From a bacterium (GTDB taxonomy: Bacteria; SZUA-79; Acidulodesulfobacterales; Acidulodesulfobacteraceae), in the NCBI GenBank assembly GCA_021806125.1, contig JAJZYC010000002.1, positions 1-36,269 of the forward strand: 36,269 nt of DNA, written 5' to 3'. Both the position numbers and the translations under genes were made by a program. Every line of letters begins with the position of its first letter. Position 1 is the stretch's first letter. This document shows positions 12,605 to 22,105 of the stretch, piece by piece. The notes below the pieces were generated by a model. That model did not search any database, was not told the origin of the DNA, and saw nothing but the letters and a program-made list of their open reading frames with translations.

Positions 12605-13018
12605 ATGTTAATGCCCGCTAAAACAAAATATAGAAAGCAGATGAAGGGTAGAATGAGAGGTAAGGCTACCCGCGGCAATACTCTTGCGTTTGGAGATTTT
12701 GGATTAAAGGTAATAGAATGCGGTTATATAACCGCAAGACAAATAGAAGCTGCAAGAATTGCTATGACCAGATTTGTAAAAAGAGGCGGTAAAGTATGGA
12801 TAAGAATTTTCCCCGATAAGCCTATTACAAAAAAACCGGCCGAAACAAGAATGGGAAAAGGAAAGGGATCGGTAGAAGAATGGGTATGCGTAGCCAGACC
12901 CGGATTAGTTTTGTACGAAATGGAAGGTATTCCAAAAGAAGTTGCACAGGAGGCTTTGAGGCTTGCATCTCATAAATTGCCGCTTAAGACTATATTTATA
13001 GAGAGAGGAGAATTCTAA
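12605..13018 (+). CDS. rplP: 50S ribosomal protein L16
   Basis: [45 protein letters not shown]; true start may be the ATG at 12611. Confidence 0.97.
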   Translation: MLMPAKTKYRKQMKGRMRGKATRGNTLAFGDFGLKVIECGYITARQIEAARIAMTRFVKRGGKVWIRIFPDKPITKKPAETRMGKGKGSVEEWVCVARPGLVLYEMEGIPKEVAQEALRLASHKLPLKTIFIERGEF

Positions 13019-13022
13019 ATAT

Positions 13023-13217
13023 ATGAAATTTACAGAATTAAATGCAATGAACGATCAAGAGCTTAAAGTTAAAGAATCTGATTTCAGAAAAGAAATATTT
13101 AATCTTACGATTCAGAAATCATTAGGGTCGCTTGAAAATCCTAAAAGAATTCAAGCGGTAAAAAGGTATATAGCGAGAATAAAAACTATTTTAAACAATA
13201 GGAAGCGGGAGATATAA
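13023..13217 (+). CDS. rpmC: 50S ribosomal protein L29
   Basis: Short protein in canonical position between rplP and rpsQ; ...KRYIARIKTILNNRK. Confidence 0.94.
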   Translation: MKFTELNAMNDQELKVKESDFRKEIFNLTIQKSLGSLENPKRIQAVKRYIARIKTILNNRKREI

Positions 13218-13219
13218 TT

Positions 13220-13450
13220 ATGAAAAAAAAATTAACCGGCATCGTGACGTCGGACAAGATGAATAAAACAAGAGTGGTTGTAGTTTCAGATATTGTAAAG
13301 CATCCTGTTTATAAAAAATATGTAAAAAGAGTTAAAAAATTTAAAATTCATGACGAAAATAATATCGCGCACGTAGGAGATAAAGTTTCATTTATTGAAA
13401 CCCGCCCATTATCTAAGGATAAAAGATGGAATCTCGAGGCAGTTCTATAA
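13220..13450 (+). CDS. rpsQ: 30S ribosomal protein S17
   Basis: LTGIVTSDKMNKTRVVVVSDIVKHPVYKKYVKRVKKFKIHDENN. Confidence 0.97.
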   Translation: MKKKLTGIVTSDKMNKTRVVVVSDIVKHPVYKKYVKRVKKFKIHDENNIAHVGDKVSFIETRPLSKDKRWNLEAVL

Positions 13451-13493
13451 TAAAATTTTCTTAAATATAATTTAATTACTTGGGGCTATAACG

Positions 13494-13862
13494 ATGATTC
13501 AAATGCAGACGGTTTTAAAATCCGCCGATAATTCCGGCGCAAAAAAGCTTATGTGTATTAAAGTTCTTGGAGGTTCTAAAAGGAAATACGCCGGTATAGG
13601 CGATATAATAGTAGTTTCTATAAAAGAAGCTATTCCGAATTCTAAAGTAAAAAAAGGCGACGTTTCTAAAGCCGTTATCGTAAGAACCGTTAAAGAAGTA
13701 AAGCGGCCGGACGGAAGCTATATTAGATTCGATAATAATTCTGCAGTATTGATAAACAATCAGAACGAACCTATAGGCACCCGTATTTTTGGTCCGGTAG
13801 CAAGAGAATTGAGAGCAAAAAAATTTATGAGAATTATATCATTAGCGCCAGAGGTCCTATAA
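13494..13862 (+). CDS. rplN: 50S ribosomal protein L14
   Basis: [33 protein letters not shown]. Confidence 0.98.
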   Translation: MIQMQTVLKSADNSGAKKLMCIKVLGGSKRKYAGIGDIIVVSIKEAIPNSKVKKGDVSKAVIVRTVKEVKRPDGSYIRFDNNSAVLINNQNEPIGTRIFGPVARELRAKKFMRIISLAPEVL

Positions 13863-13863
13863 T

Positions 13864-14178
13864 ATGACAATTAAATTAAAAAAGAACGATAACGTAATGG
13901 TTTTAGCTGGAAAAGAGAAAGGAAAATCAGGAAAGGTTATCAAAGTAGATAGAGAAAAAAACCGGGTCTATATCGAAAAGATAAATATGATAAAAAGGCA
14001 TATTAAGCCTAGAAGCGCACAGGAACCCGGAGGCATAATAGATAAAGAAGCGTCGGTAAATATGTCAAATGTCGCTTTATATTGTTCTAAATGCAAAAAA
14101 GCGGTAAGATTTTCTATTAATACGGATGATAAAGGAAAAAAAATAAGGCTTTGCAAAAAATGTGGGTCTGAAGTTTAA
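13864..14178 (+). CDS. rplX: 50S ribosomal protein L24 with C-terminal CxxC...CxxC
   Basis: KOW region VMVLAGKEKGKSGKVIKVDREKNRV; YCSKCKK...LCKKCGSEV. Confidence 0.96.
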   Translation: MTIKLKKNDNVMVLAGKEKGKSGKVIKVDREKNRVYIEKINMIKRHIKPRSAQEPGGIIDKEASVNMSNVALYCSKCKKAVRFSINTDDKGKKIRLCKKCGSEV

Positions 14179-14195
14179 TTTTGGAGGATTGAAAA

Positions 14196-14738
14196 TTGTC
14201 GTCAAGATATAAAGAATTTTATAAAAATGAAGTCGTGCCGAGATTATTCAAAGAAACCGGCTATAAGAACATAAACCAGATACCTAGATTGGAAAAGATA
14301 GTTATCAATATGGGTCTCGGGGAGGCAACTTCTAATTCAAAAATAATCGAACAATCGGTTGCGGAACTGAGTAAAATTGCCGGTCAAAAACCGGTAGTCT
14401 CGAAAGCAAAAAAGTCTATCGCCGCGTTTAAATTAAAAGAAAATCAGGAAATCGGCTGTTTTGTTACTTTAAGAAGCGATAGAATGTATGATTTCATTGA
14501 TAAACTTATCAATATATCGCTTCCGAGAGTAAGGGATTTTAAAGGCATTTCAAAAAAAGCATTCGACGGCCGCGGTAATTATACTCTGGGGGTTAAGGAA
14601 CAGGTTATATTCCCGGAAATCAGCTATGAACTTATAGAAAAAATTAAAGGAATGAATATAACTATTGTTACTTCTGCAAAAAATAATGAAGACGGATATA
14701 AACTTTTAAAAAGTTTTAATTTTCCGTTTAGAAATTAG
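14196..14738 (+). CDS. rplE: 50S ribosomal protein L5 (TTG start)
   Basis: [47 protein letters not shown]. Confidence 0.98.
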   Translation: MSSRYKEFYKNEVVPRLFKETGYKNINQIPRLEKIVINMGLGEATSNSKIIEQSVAELSKIAGQKPVVSKAKKSIAAFKLKENQEIGCFVTLRSDRMYDFIDKLINISLPRVRDFKGISKKAFDGRGNYTLGVKEQVIFPEISYELIEKIKGMNITIVTSAKNNEDGYKLLKSFNFPFRN

Positions 14739-14750
14739 GAGATACGATAT

Positions 14751-14936
14751 ATGGCAAAAAAATCTATGATTATAAAAGCAGGAAGGACGCCCAAATTTAA
14801 AGTGAGAACGCATAACAGATGTCCGATATGCGGAAGGCCCAGAGGCTATTACAGAAAATTCGATATGTGCAGAATTTGTTTCAGGACATATTCAAGCAAA
14901 GGATTGATTCCCGGCGTTACCAAATCTAGCTGGTAA
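14751..14936 (+). CDS. rpsN: 30S ribosomal protein S14 type Z
   Basis: 61 aa, [22 protein letters not shown] zinc motif. Confidence 0.97.
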   Translation: MAKKSMIIKAGRTPKFKVRTHNRCPICGRPRGYYRKFDMCRICFRTYSSKGLIPGVTKSSW

Positions 14937-14953
14937 ATAATAAAATAATTTTC

Positions 14954-14977
14954 GGGGACAGATTTCAAATCTGCCCC
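14954..14977 (+). repeat. Intergenic palindrome family copy D (rpsN-rpsH): GGGGACAGATTTCAAATCTGCCCC
   Basis: CAGATTT-c-AAATCTG core with GGGG/CCCC outer arms and a single A bulge. Confidence 0.82.
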
Positions 14978-15005
14978 TCTATTTTAAGAGAGGAAAAAAG
15001 AGAAA

Positions 15006-15404
15006 ATGACCTACCCGATTTCAGATATGATAGTCAGAATAAAAAATGCATATAAAGCAGGCAAAGAAAAAGTTAATATGCCGTATTCGGGTTTAAAAGA
15101 AAATATATGCGAAATATTAAAAAGAGAAGGGTTCATAGAAGATTACTCCGTTGAAAATGCCGATGTAGTTTCAAATAAAAATATCAGTATAAAGCTGGCT
15201 TATTATGAAAGCAAAAAACCTACGGTTATTGATATGAAAACTACAAGTACACCCGGAATAAGATTTTATAAAAAAGCTAAAGACATCAGAGTATATAAAA
15301 ATGGATTGGGCATAGAGATATTTTCAACTTCTTCAGGAATTCTTTCGGATGTTGAATGTAAAGAAAAAAAAGTAGGCGGGCTTTCACTCTTAAAAGTATT
15401 TTAA
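15006..15404 (+). CDS. rpsH: 30S ribosomal protein S8
   Basis: YPISDMIVRIKNAYKAGKEKVNMPYSGLKENICEILKREGFIEDY. Confidence 0.96.
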   Translation: MTYPISDMIVRIKNAYKAGKEKVNMPYSGLKENICEILKREGFIEDYSVENADVVSNKNISIKLAYYESKKPTVIDMKTTSTPGIRFYKKAKDIRVYKNGLGIEIFSTSSGILSDVECKEKKVGGLSLLKVF

Positions 15405-15430
15405 TAATCTAATAAAAAGGTATCGATAAA

Positions 15431-15970
15431 ATGTCTAGAATAGGTAAAAAAATTATTGAAATTCCTAAAGACGTCAAAGTGGAGTTAAAAGGCGATATCT
15501 TAACTTCTTCAGGACCTCTCGGTAAAATTTCTAAGAAAATTCCAGAAGGGATAGCTTTAGATATCAATGAATCCTCAGTCTCGGTTAAATTAAAGGACGA
15601 TGATGCAAATTTTGAGAAATTTACCGGATTAACTAGAACTATAATAGCAAACGCAATATTCGGCGTTGTAAAGGGATTCTCGAAAGACCTTGAGATTATA
15701 GGCGTAGGATATAGGGCAGAAGTAAAGAATGAGAATCTGGTTTTAAATTTAGGTTTTTCGCATCAGGTAAATTTTATAATTCCTAAAGGGATAAAAATAG
15801 CGGTCGAAAAAAATACTTTATTAAAAATTACCGGATTCGATAAGGAGCTGGTCGGACTTGTCGCTTCTCAGATAAGGGAATTAAAGAAACCCGAGCCTTA
15901 TAAAGGCAAAGGCATTAAATATTCAGACGAAGTTATAAAACGAAAAGTCGGTAAAGCATCAGGAAAATAA
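15431..15970 (+). CDS. rplF: 50S ribosomal protein L6
   Basis: MSRIGKKIIEIPKDVKVE..., KKPEPYKGKGIKYSDEVIKRKVGKASGK. Confidence 0.97.
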   Translation: MSRIGKKIIEIPKDVKVELKGDILTSSGPLGKISKKIPEGIALDINESSVSVKLKDDDANFEKFTGLTRTIIANAIFGVVKGFSKDLEIIGVGYRAEVKNENLVLNLGFSHQVNFIIPKGIKIAVEKNTLLKITGFDKELVGLVASQIRELKKPEPYKGKGIKYSDEVIKRKVGKASGK

Positions 15971-16005
15971 AATAAATTAAGACTGTTCCAAAAAGAGGTT
16001 GGATA

Positions 16006-16362
16006 ATGAAAGATAAAATCGAAAAGAGATTGAGAAGAAAGGCACATATCAAAAAAGTTATGAAAAATAACATTAAACCACGTTTGTGCGTGTTTAAAAG
16101 TTTAAATAATATTTATGTTCAGGTTTTTTCTTCCGACAATAATGTTCTCGCACAGGCGTCCTCTCTTTCTAAGGATATGCAAGCTAAGATTAAAGGGCAT
16201 AGAGGAAATGTAGATGCCGCTAAAATAGTCGGGAAGGAAATTGCTGAATTATGCAAGCAAAAGTCCATAATAGATGTTGCATTTGACAGGAATGGATATA
16301 TTTATCACGGAAGGGTTAAGGCATTAGCCGATGCCGCAAGAGAAAACGGGTTAAATTTTTAG
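16006..16362 (+). CDS. rplR: 50S ribosomal protein L18
   Basis: RLRRKAHIKKVMKNNIKPRLCVFKSLNNIYVQV, VAFDRNGYIYHGRVKALADAARENGLNF. Confidence 0.97.
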   Translation: MKDKIEKRLRRKAHIKKVMKNNIKPRLCVFKSLNNIYVQVFSSDNNVLAQASSLSKDMQAKIKGHRGNVDAAKIVGKEIAELCKQKSIIDVAFDRNGYIYHGRVKALADAARENGLNF

Positions 16363-16385
16363 ATATTTGAATATTGGAGGATAAT

Positions 16386-16871
16386 TTGGAGAAATTAAGC
16401 GTTGAAGATTTAAATATTAAGGATAAAGTTATCCATATTTCAAGAGTTGCAAAGGTAGTTAAGGGCGGAAGGCGCTTCGGTTTTTCGGCATTGGTAGTGG
16501 CTGGAGATCCTGATGCAAATTTTGTTGGAATTGGTCTTGGAAAAGCCAAAGAAGTGCCGGAGGCAATTAGAAAAGGAACCGAACAGGCAAAGAAAAATTT
16601 AATAAGAGTCAAAGTTCATAAAAATTCAATTCCTCATGAGCAATATGGAAAGAGCGGAGCCGGATACGTATTCATGAAGCCCGCCCCCGAAGGAACCGGA
16701 ATAATTGCTGGTGGAGCTATGAGAGCAATTTTTGAACTTTCAGGGGTAAGAAACGTTTATGCTAAGTCTATCGGTTCTTCAAACCCGCATAATGTAGCAA
16801 ATGCGACTTTAAAATGCATTTCTTCCTTTTTTTATAAAGGGGAGTTAGAGAAAAGAAGAAAAAAATCATAA
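16386..16871 (+). CDS. rpsE: 30S ribosomal protein S5 (likely TTG start at 16386)
   Basis: [25 protein letters not shown]; the track start at 16374 runs through the GGAGG Shine-Dalgarno (16376-16380), so the next in-frame TTG is preferred. Confidence 0.95.
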   Translation: MEKLSVEDLNIKDKVIHISRVAKVVKGGRRFGFSALVVAGDPDANFVGIGLGKAKEVPEAIRKGTEQAKKNLIRVKVHKNSIPHEQYGKSGAGYVFMKPAPEGTGIIAGGAMRAIFELSGVRNVYAKSIGSSNPHNVANATLKCISSFFYKGELEKRRKKS

Positions 16872-16909
16872 ATAAATATTATAGAATGAGTAAAGAGGAA
16901 GACAATTAA

Positions 16910-17344
16910 ATGGTTAATTTAAGCGAATTCGGAAGGCATAATAATAAGAATAAAAAAAGGCTGGGAAGAGGTTCGGGTTCAGGTCACGGACAGACTTCAG
17001 GCAAAGGAAATAAAGGACAGAATGCAAGAGCGGGAGGCGGAGTTAGACCCGGTTTCGAAGGCGGTCAGATGCCTTACAGCAGAAGAGTTCCTAAGAGGGG
17101 TTTTAATAACCCGCTTAGAGAAGAGATTGCCATCGTAAATTTTACCGCTATTGAAAATATAAAAAGCGATAATATAGATATTAATATTTTAAAAGAAATC
17201 GGAATACTAAAAAAAAGCGAAAATAAATATAAACTATTGGGTTCGGGAGAAATTAGCCGCAAGATTAATGTGGTTTGCGATAAGATTTCTAAAAATGCAA
17301 AGGAAAAAATAGAAAAAAGCGGCGGAACCGTAAGGATAATATAA
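16910..17344 (+). CDS. rplO: 50S ribosomal protein L15
   Basis: RLGRGSGSGHGQTSGKGNKGQNARAGGGVRPGFEGGQMPYSRRVPKRGF. Confidence 0.98.
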   Translation: MVNLSEFGRHNNKNKKRLGRGSGSGHGQTSGKGNKGQNARAGGGVRPGFEGGQMPYSRRVPKRGFNNPLREEIAIVNFTAIENIKSDNIDINILKEIGILKKSENKYKLLGSGEISRKINVVCDKISKNAKEKIEKSGGTVRII

Positions 17345-17349
17345 CAATA

Positions 17350-18648
17350 ATGGCTCAAAGTTTTGAAAATTTAGGAAAAATACCTGAACTTCGCAATCGA
17401 ATACTTTATACTCTTTTGATGTTCATAGTGTTCAGGATAGGGGTTCATATTACGACTCCGGGCGTCAATCCTGTAGCTTTGTCCCAGTTTTTTAACGCAT
17501 CTAACAGCAATTTATTCGGGCTTTTTAATATGTTTACAGGAGGAGCGTTAGCACGTTTTTCTATTTTTTCTCTTGGTATTATGCCTTATATAAGTTCTTC
17601 TATAATATTTCAGATGCTGCCCATGGTAGTGCCTTCTCTTGACAGATTGCAGAAAGAAGGTGAAGCGGGAAGAAAGAAATTTATGCAATATACGAGATAT
17701 GGAACGGTATTGCTTTCTTTATTCCAATCTATCGGAATAAGCTATGGAATAGAAGCTATGAGAAGCCCCGACGGACTCCCGGTAGTTATGCATCCGGGGA
17801 TGAGTTTTTTAATTATATCCGTTATTGCTCTGACGGCGGGTACAATATTTGTTATGTGGATAGGCGAAGAGATATCGGAGCACGGGATAGGCAACGGTAT
17901 TTCATTGATTATATTCGCCGGAATAGTTGCGGCAATACCGGGCGCATTTATGAATACTATTAAAATGGTTCAGCTTGGCGAAATTAATATTATGTTGTTA
18001 ATTTTAATACTTGCATTAATGATTTTAGTAATAGGATTTATTGTTTTCGTAGAGTCTGCACAAAGACGCATTCCCATACAATATGCCAAAAAAATGGTCG
18101 GAAGAAAATTGTATTCCGGTCAGACCAGCTACCTTCCATTGAAGGTAAATACTCCGGGGGTAATTCCTCCTATTTTTGCAATGTCGATACTGCTTTTTCC
18201 AGCGACAATAGCCAATTTTATTAAAATACCCGTTTTTGAGAGGGTATCGGAGTATTTAAACCCTAACGGAGTTCTTTATAATATAATTTTTGTTATTTTA
18301 ATTTTTTTCTTTTGTTATTTTTACACTGCAATTACGTTTAAAGTTGACGATGTTGCCGACGACCTGCGCAAATACGGAGGAAACATTCCGGGAATTAAAC
18401 CGGGGAAGTCCACCGCTCTATTTATAGATAAAATATTAAACAGAGTAACTTTTATCGGCGCAATATACGTATCATTGATTTGTCTCTTGCCCACGATTTT
18501 AATCAATAAATTTCATGTTCCTTTTTATTTTGGAGGAACAGGACTTTTAATCGTTGTAGTCGTAGCTATGGATACCATTGTGCAGATTCAGTCGCATTTA
18601 TTATATAGAAATTATGACAGCTTGTTAAAGAAAGCGTCAAAAAAATAA
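17350..18648 (+). CDS. secY: Protein translocase subunit SecY
   Basis: ELRNRILYTLLMFIVFRIGVHITTPGV, IQYAKKMVGRKLYSGQTSYLPLKVNTPGVIPPIFA. Confidence 0.98.
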   Translation: MAQSFENLGKIPELRNRILYTLLMFIVFRIGVHITTPGVNPVALSQFFNASNSNLFGLFNMFTGGALARFSIFSLGIMPYISSSIIFQMLPMVVPSLDRLQKEGEAGRKKFMQYTRYGTVLLSLFQSIGISYGIEAMRSPDGLPVVMHPGMSFLIISVIALTAGTIFVMWIGEEISEHGIGNGISLIIFAGIVAAIPGAFMNTIKMVQLGEINIMLLILILALMILVIGFIVFVESAQRRIPIQYAKKMVGRKLYSGQTSYLPLKVNTPGVIPPIFAMSILLFPATIANFIKIPVFERVSEYLNPNGVLYNIIFVILIFFFCYFYTAITFKVDDVADDLRKYGGNIPGIKPGKSTALFIDKILNRVTFIGAIYVSLICLLPTILINKFHVPFYFGGTGLLIVVVVAMDTIVQIQSHLLYRNYDSLLKKASKK

Positions 18649-18674
18649 TTTAACATAGTAAGTAAGGAGTAAAA

Positions 18675-19322
18675 ATGAAAAGCAAAATTTATATTTTAAT
18701 CGGACCTCCAGGCGCCGGCAAAGGAACCCAGGCAAAAAATATTGCTAATACGAAAGACTTTGTATTGATTTCTACAGGGGATCTATTGAGAGAAAACGTG
18801 GAGAAAAAAACGGAATTGGGACAAATTGCAAAATCATATATGGATAAAGGCGAATTTGTTCCTATAGATTTAGTAGCAAAGATAATTAAAGCTAATATTC
18901 AGCAGAATCTTGGCAAAAACGGTTTTCTATTTGACGGTTTTCCAAGAGATTTATCACAAAACGTTTTATTAGACGGCATGCTTAAAGAGTTTAACCTTGA
19001 AGTAGATAAAGTTATTTATATAGACGTTAAAGATGAAGCCATACTTGAAAGGCTTACAAACAGAAGAGTCTGTCCGAAATGCAAAAAAGTGTATCATATG
19101 AAATTTAATAAGCCTAAAAACGACGAGTTATGCGACGATTGCGGAGTTTCATTAATAACGAGGGATGACGACAAGCCTGAAGTTATTAAAAATAGACTTG
19201 CGACTTATCATAAATCTACGCATCCTTTAGTCGAGCATTTTGAAAAATTAGGAAAAGTAATAAGGATTAACGGCGAAAAATCTCCTAAAGAGGTAGAAAA
19301 CGAAATAATTTCGCAAATATAA
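18675..19322 (+). CDS. adk: Adenylate kinase with Cys4 LID
   Basis: LIGPPGAGKGTQAKNI, DGFPRD, CPKCKKVYHMKFNKPKNDELCDDCG. Confidence 0.97.
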   Translation: MKSKIYILIGPPGAGKGTQAKNIANTKDFVLISTGDLLRENVEKKTELGQIAKSYMDKGEFVPIDLVAKIIKANIQQNLGKNGFLFDGFPRDLSQNVLLDGMLKEFNLEVDKVIYIDVKDEAILERLTNRRVCPKCKKVYHMKFNKPKNDELCDDCGVSLITRDDDKPEVIKNRLATYHKSTHPLVEHFEKLGKVIRINGEKSPKEVENEIISQI

Positions 19323-19331
19323 TCTGCTAAA

Positions 19332-20072
19332 ATGGTCAACATTAAAAGCAAAATAGATATTGACGGGATACAAAAAGCAGGAGAAATAGTAAATAAAGTA
19401 TTAAATGAATTATCGGCTATGGCTAAGCCGGGCATGAAAACGATAGAGTTTGATATTATTGCGGAAAAGGAGGCATTATCTTCAGGGGCTACTCCGGCAT
19501 TTAAAGGATATAACGGGTTTCCTTATTCTGTTTGCGTATCGGTAAACGAAGAAGTCGTACACGGTTTTCCTTCTCAGAGAAAATTGAGGGAAGGAGATAT
19601 AGTAAGTTTGGATTACGGCATTTATTATAACGGTTATTATGCTGATGCCGCAGTTACCGTTCCGGTCGGCAATGTTACTAGTGCGGCTTTAAACTTAATG
19701 GAAGTTACAAAGGAAGCTTTGAATTTAGGAATTTCAAAAGCTGTTTGCGGCAATAAAATTAACGACATTTCAATGGCGATCGAAAATTTTGTAATTCAAA
19801 ATAAATATTCCGTTGTCAGAGACTTTGTCGGTCACGGGGTAGGTTTTAAATTGCATGAAGACCCGCAAGTCCCCAACTATTATATTGAGGCAAACGATGT
19901 ATCGATAAAGAATGGAATGGTAATTGCGATCGAGCCGATGGTCAATGAATTTTCTTATAAGGTAAAGATTAAAGAAAACAGATGGACGGTTATTACCAAA
20001 GATAAAGGGTTGTCGGCTCATTTTGAGCATACCGTCGCAATAACGAATGATGGCCCGCAAATTCTTACATAG
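19332..20072 (+). CDS. map: Type I methionine aminopeptidase
   Basis: [55 protein letters not shown]. Confidence 0.97.
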   Translation: MVNIKSKIDIDGIQKAGEIVNKVLNELSAMAKPGMKTIEFDIIAEKEALSSGATPAFKGYNGFPYSVCVSVNEEVVHGFPSQRKLREGDIVSLDYGIYYNGYYADAAVTVPVGNVTSAALNLMEVTKEALNLGISKAVCGNKINDISMAIENFVIQNKYSVVRDFVGHGVGFKLHEDPQVPNYYIEANDVSIKNGMVIAIEPMVNEFSYKVKIKENRWTVITKDKGLSAHFEHTVAITNDGPQILT

Positions 20073-20080
20073 GAAAATTT

Positions 20081-20302
20081 ATGTCTAATAAAGAAGATTT
20101 AATCGAAGTCGAAGGAACCGTTGTAGAGCCGCTTCCTAATGCAATGTTTAGAGTCGAATTGGAAAACGGATATAAAGTGCTTGCTCATATATCGGGTAAA
20201 ATGCGTATGCATTATATTAAGATTCTAGCGGGCGACAAAGTGACCGTACAGTTATCGCCGTATGATTTAACAAGAGGGCGAATTATTTTCAGAGGAAAGT
20301 AA
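20081..20302 (+). CDS. infA: Translation initiation factor IF-1
   Basis: [61 protein letters not shown]. Confidence 0.98.
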   Translation: MSNKEDLIEVEGTVVEPLPNAMFRVELENGYKVLAHISGKMRMHYIKILAGDKVTVQLSPYDLTRGRIIFRGK

Positions 20303-20321
20303 ATAAATATAATAAAATAAC

Positions 20322-20347
20322 GGGGGCAGATTTTAAATCTGTTCCCC
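20322..20347 (+). repeat. Intergenic palindrome family copy E (infA-rpmJ): GGGGGCAGATTTTAAATCTGTTCCCC
   Basis: CAGATTT/AAATCTG core, two G.U-type outer pairs then three G-C pairs. Confidence 0.8.
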
Positions 20348-20370
20348 TAACAAATAAAAAGGAGCCGGAA

Positions 20371-20484
20371 GTGAAAGTAAGGTCGTCTGTTAAAAAAATA
20401 TGCGATAAATGCAAAGTTATCAAGAGAAAGGGAGTCGTAAGAATTATCTGCGAAAACCCTAAACATAAGCAGCGTCAAGGTTAA
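20371..20484 (+). CDS. rpmJ: 50S ribosomal protein L36 (GTG start; absent from ORF track because of its length)
   Basis: My translation: [41 protein letters not shown] upstream. Confidence 0.96.
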   Translation: MKVRSSVKKICDKCKVIKRKGVVRIICENPKHKQRQG

Positions 20485-20528
20485 TAAGATATACAAATTA
20501 GCATATATAAATATGTGGAGGATAAATA

Positions 20529-20903
20529 ATGGCAAGAATATCGGGAATAGATTTACCAAAGAATAAAAGGATTGAAATAGCTTTAACTTATATTTATGGT
20601 ATAGGCCGCGCATTGTCGAACAGCATTCTGGGAAAAGCCGGCGTTGCAATAGATACCAAAGTGAAAGATCTGACGGACGTTCAAGTAAATAATATAAGAC
20701 AGCAGATAGACAGCGAATTCAAAGTTGAAGGCGATTTAAGAAGGGAAGTTCAGATGAATATAAAAAGGCTGATCGATATTGGCAGCTATAGGGGTTTAAG
20801 GCATAAAAAAGGATTGCCGGCGAGAGGTCAGAGAACCAAAACAAATGCTAGGACAAGAAAGGGGCCGAGAAAGTCCACTATAGCGGCGGCAAAAGCCAAA
20901 TAA
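20529..20903 (+). CDS. rpsM: 30S ribosomal protein S13
   Basis: [52 protein letters not shown]. Confidence 0.98.
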   Translation: MARISGIDLPKNKRIEIALTYIYGIGRALSNSILGKAGVAIDTKVKDLTDVQVNNIRQQIDSEFKVEGDLRREVQMNIKRLIDIGSYRGLRHKKGLPARGQRTKTNARTRKGPRKSTIAAAKAK

Positions 20904-20977
20904 GCACTATATTGATTATAAAGTTCTTGAGTAATATATAATAATTATTAATTTAATAAGGATACTAAGAGGTATAA

Positions 20978-21373
20978 ATGGCTAACGTAAAAAAAAATGC
21001 CCCAAAAAAAAAGAAGGATAAAAAAAATATTCAAAATGCGATTGCTCATATAAAATCGACATTTAATAATACTATTGTGAGCATTACGGATTTAAGCGGA
21101 AACGTTCTTGCCTGGGCAAGCTCCGGAACAAGCGGATTCAAAGGGTCAAGAAAAAGTACTCCGTATGCCGGACAGGTTGCCGCAGAGCAGGCCGCTAAAA
21201 AAGTGTCTGATTATGGTGTCGCAAACGTCGAAGTTTATATAAAAGGTCCCGGCGGCGGTAGGGAATCAGCCCTTAGAGCGCTTCAAAGTTCGGGCTTTAA
21301 TATAACATTAATTAAAGACGTTACGCCTATACCCCATAACGGATGCAGACCGCCGAAAAGGAGAAGGGTTTAA
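20978..21373 (+). CDS. rpsK: 30S ribosomal protein S11
   Basis: [38 protein letters not shown]. Confidence 0.98.
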   Translation: MANVKKNAPKKKKDKKNIQNAIAHIKSTFNNTIVSITDLSGNVLAWASSGTSGFKGSRKSTPYAGQVAAEQAAKKVSDYGVANVEVYIKGPGGGRESALRALQSSGFNITLIKDVTPIPHNGCRPPKRRRV

Positions 21374-21449
21374 GTTTAATATTTTAGATTATTATTATAA
21401 TTTGGACAAATTTATATATTAAGTAATATTGAAATAATGAGGTGAAAAA

Positions 21450-22076
21450 TTGGCTAAATACAACGGACCGGTTTGTAAGTTGTGCAGGAGGGAAGGCGGG
21501 AAGCTTTTTTTAAAAGGCGACAGATGTTTTTCGGATAAGTGCGCCTATGATAAAAGAGAGTATGCTCCGGGAGAGCATAAGGGTATAAGGAGAAAATTAT
21601 CCGAATATGGAGAGCAGTTAAGAGAAAAACAAAAGCTAAAAAGAACATACGGTCTTATGGAGAAGCAATTTAAAAAGACATATAAAACTGCCGAAAGAAT
21701 GAAGGGTATAACGGGAGAAAATCTGCTTTCTTTGTTAGAAAGGAGATTGGACAACGCAGTTTATACTCTAGGCTTTGCCGTTTCAAGAAAATTAGCGAGG
21801 CTCTTAATAACCCACGGACATTTTTTAGTTAACGGTAAAAAAGTAAATATACCGTCTTATGTTTTAAAACCGGGAGAGCAGATAACTATCTGCGAAAAAA
21901 GCAGAAAATGCGAAATTATAAAAAATTCGTTAGAGTCTGCGGTAAGAAAAACGCGCCCCGAATATTTCGAGGCTAATATAGACGCGTATCAGGGAACGTT
22001 AAAAAGTATTCCCGAAAGAGACGAAATTATATCTACGGCAAATGAAAAGCTTATAGTAGAACTTTATTCTAAATAA
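21450..22076 (+). CDS. rpsD: 30S ribosomal protein S4 (TTG start)
   Basis: MAKYNGPVCKLCRREG, LERRLDNAVYTLGFAVSRKLARLLITHGHFLVNGKKVNIPSY. Confidence 0.98.
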   Translation: MAKYNGPVCKLCRREGGKLFLKGDRCFSDKCAYDKREYAPGEHKGIRRKLSEYGEQLREKQKLKRTYGLMEKQFKKTYKTAERMKGITGENLLSLLERRLDNAVYTLGFAVSRKLARLLITHGHFLVNGKKVNIPSYVLKPGEQITICEKSRKCEIIKNSLESAVRKTRPEYFEANIDAYQGTLKSIPERDEIISTANEKLIVELYSK

Positions 22077-22105
22077 GCGCCGAATAATAATTTTTTGGAG
22101 GCGAT

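Noticed and set aside
15980-16000. GACTGTTCCAAAAAGAGG between rplF and rplR resembling a right arm of the palindrome family
   Set aside because: No matching left arm; too short to count as a copy, at most a decayed remnant.
16374-16376. rpsE start at 16374 as given by the ORF track
   Set aside because: It would place the GGAGG Shine-Dalgarno inside the coding region; TTG at 16386 fits better.
21395-21429. Possible internal promoter upstream of rpsD (TATAAT at 21396, TTGGAC at 21402)
   Set aside because: AT-rich gap makes such matches likely by chance; no well-spaced -35/-10 pair.
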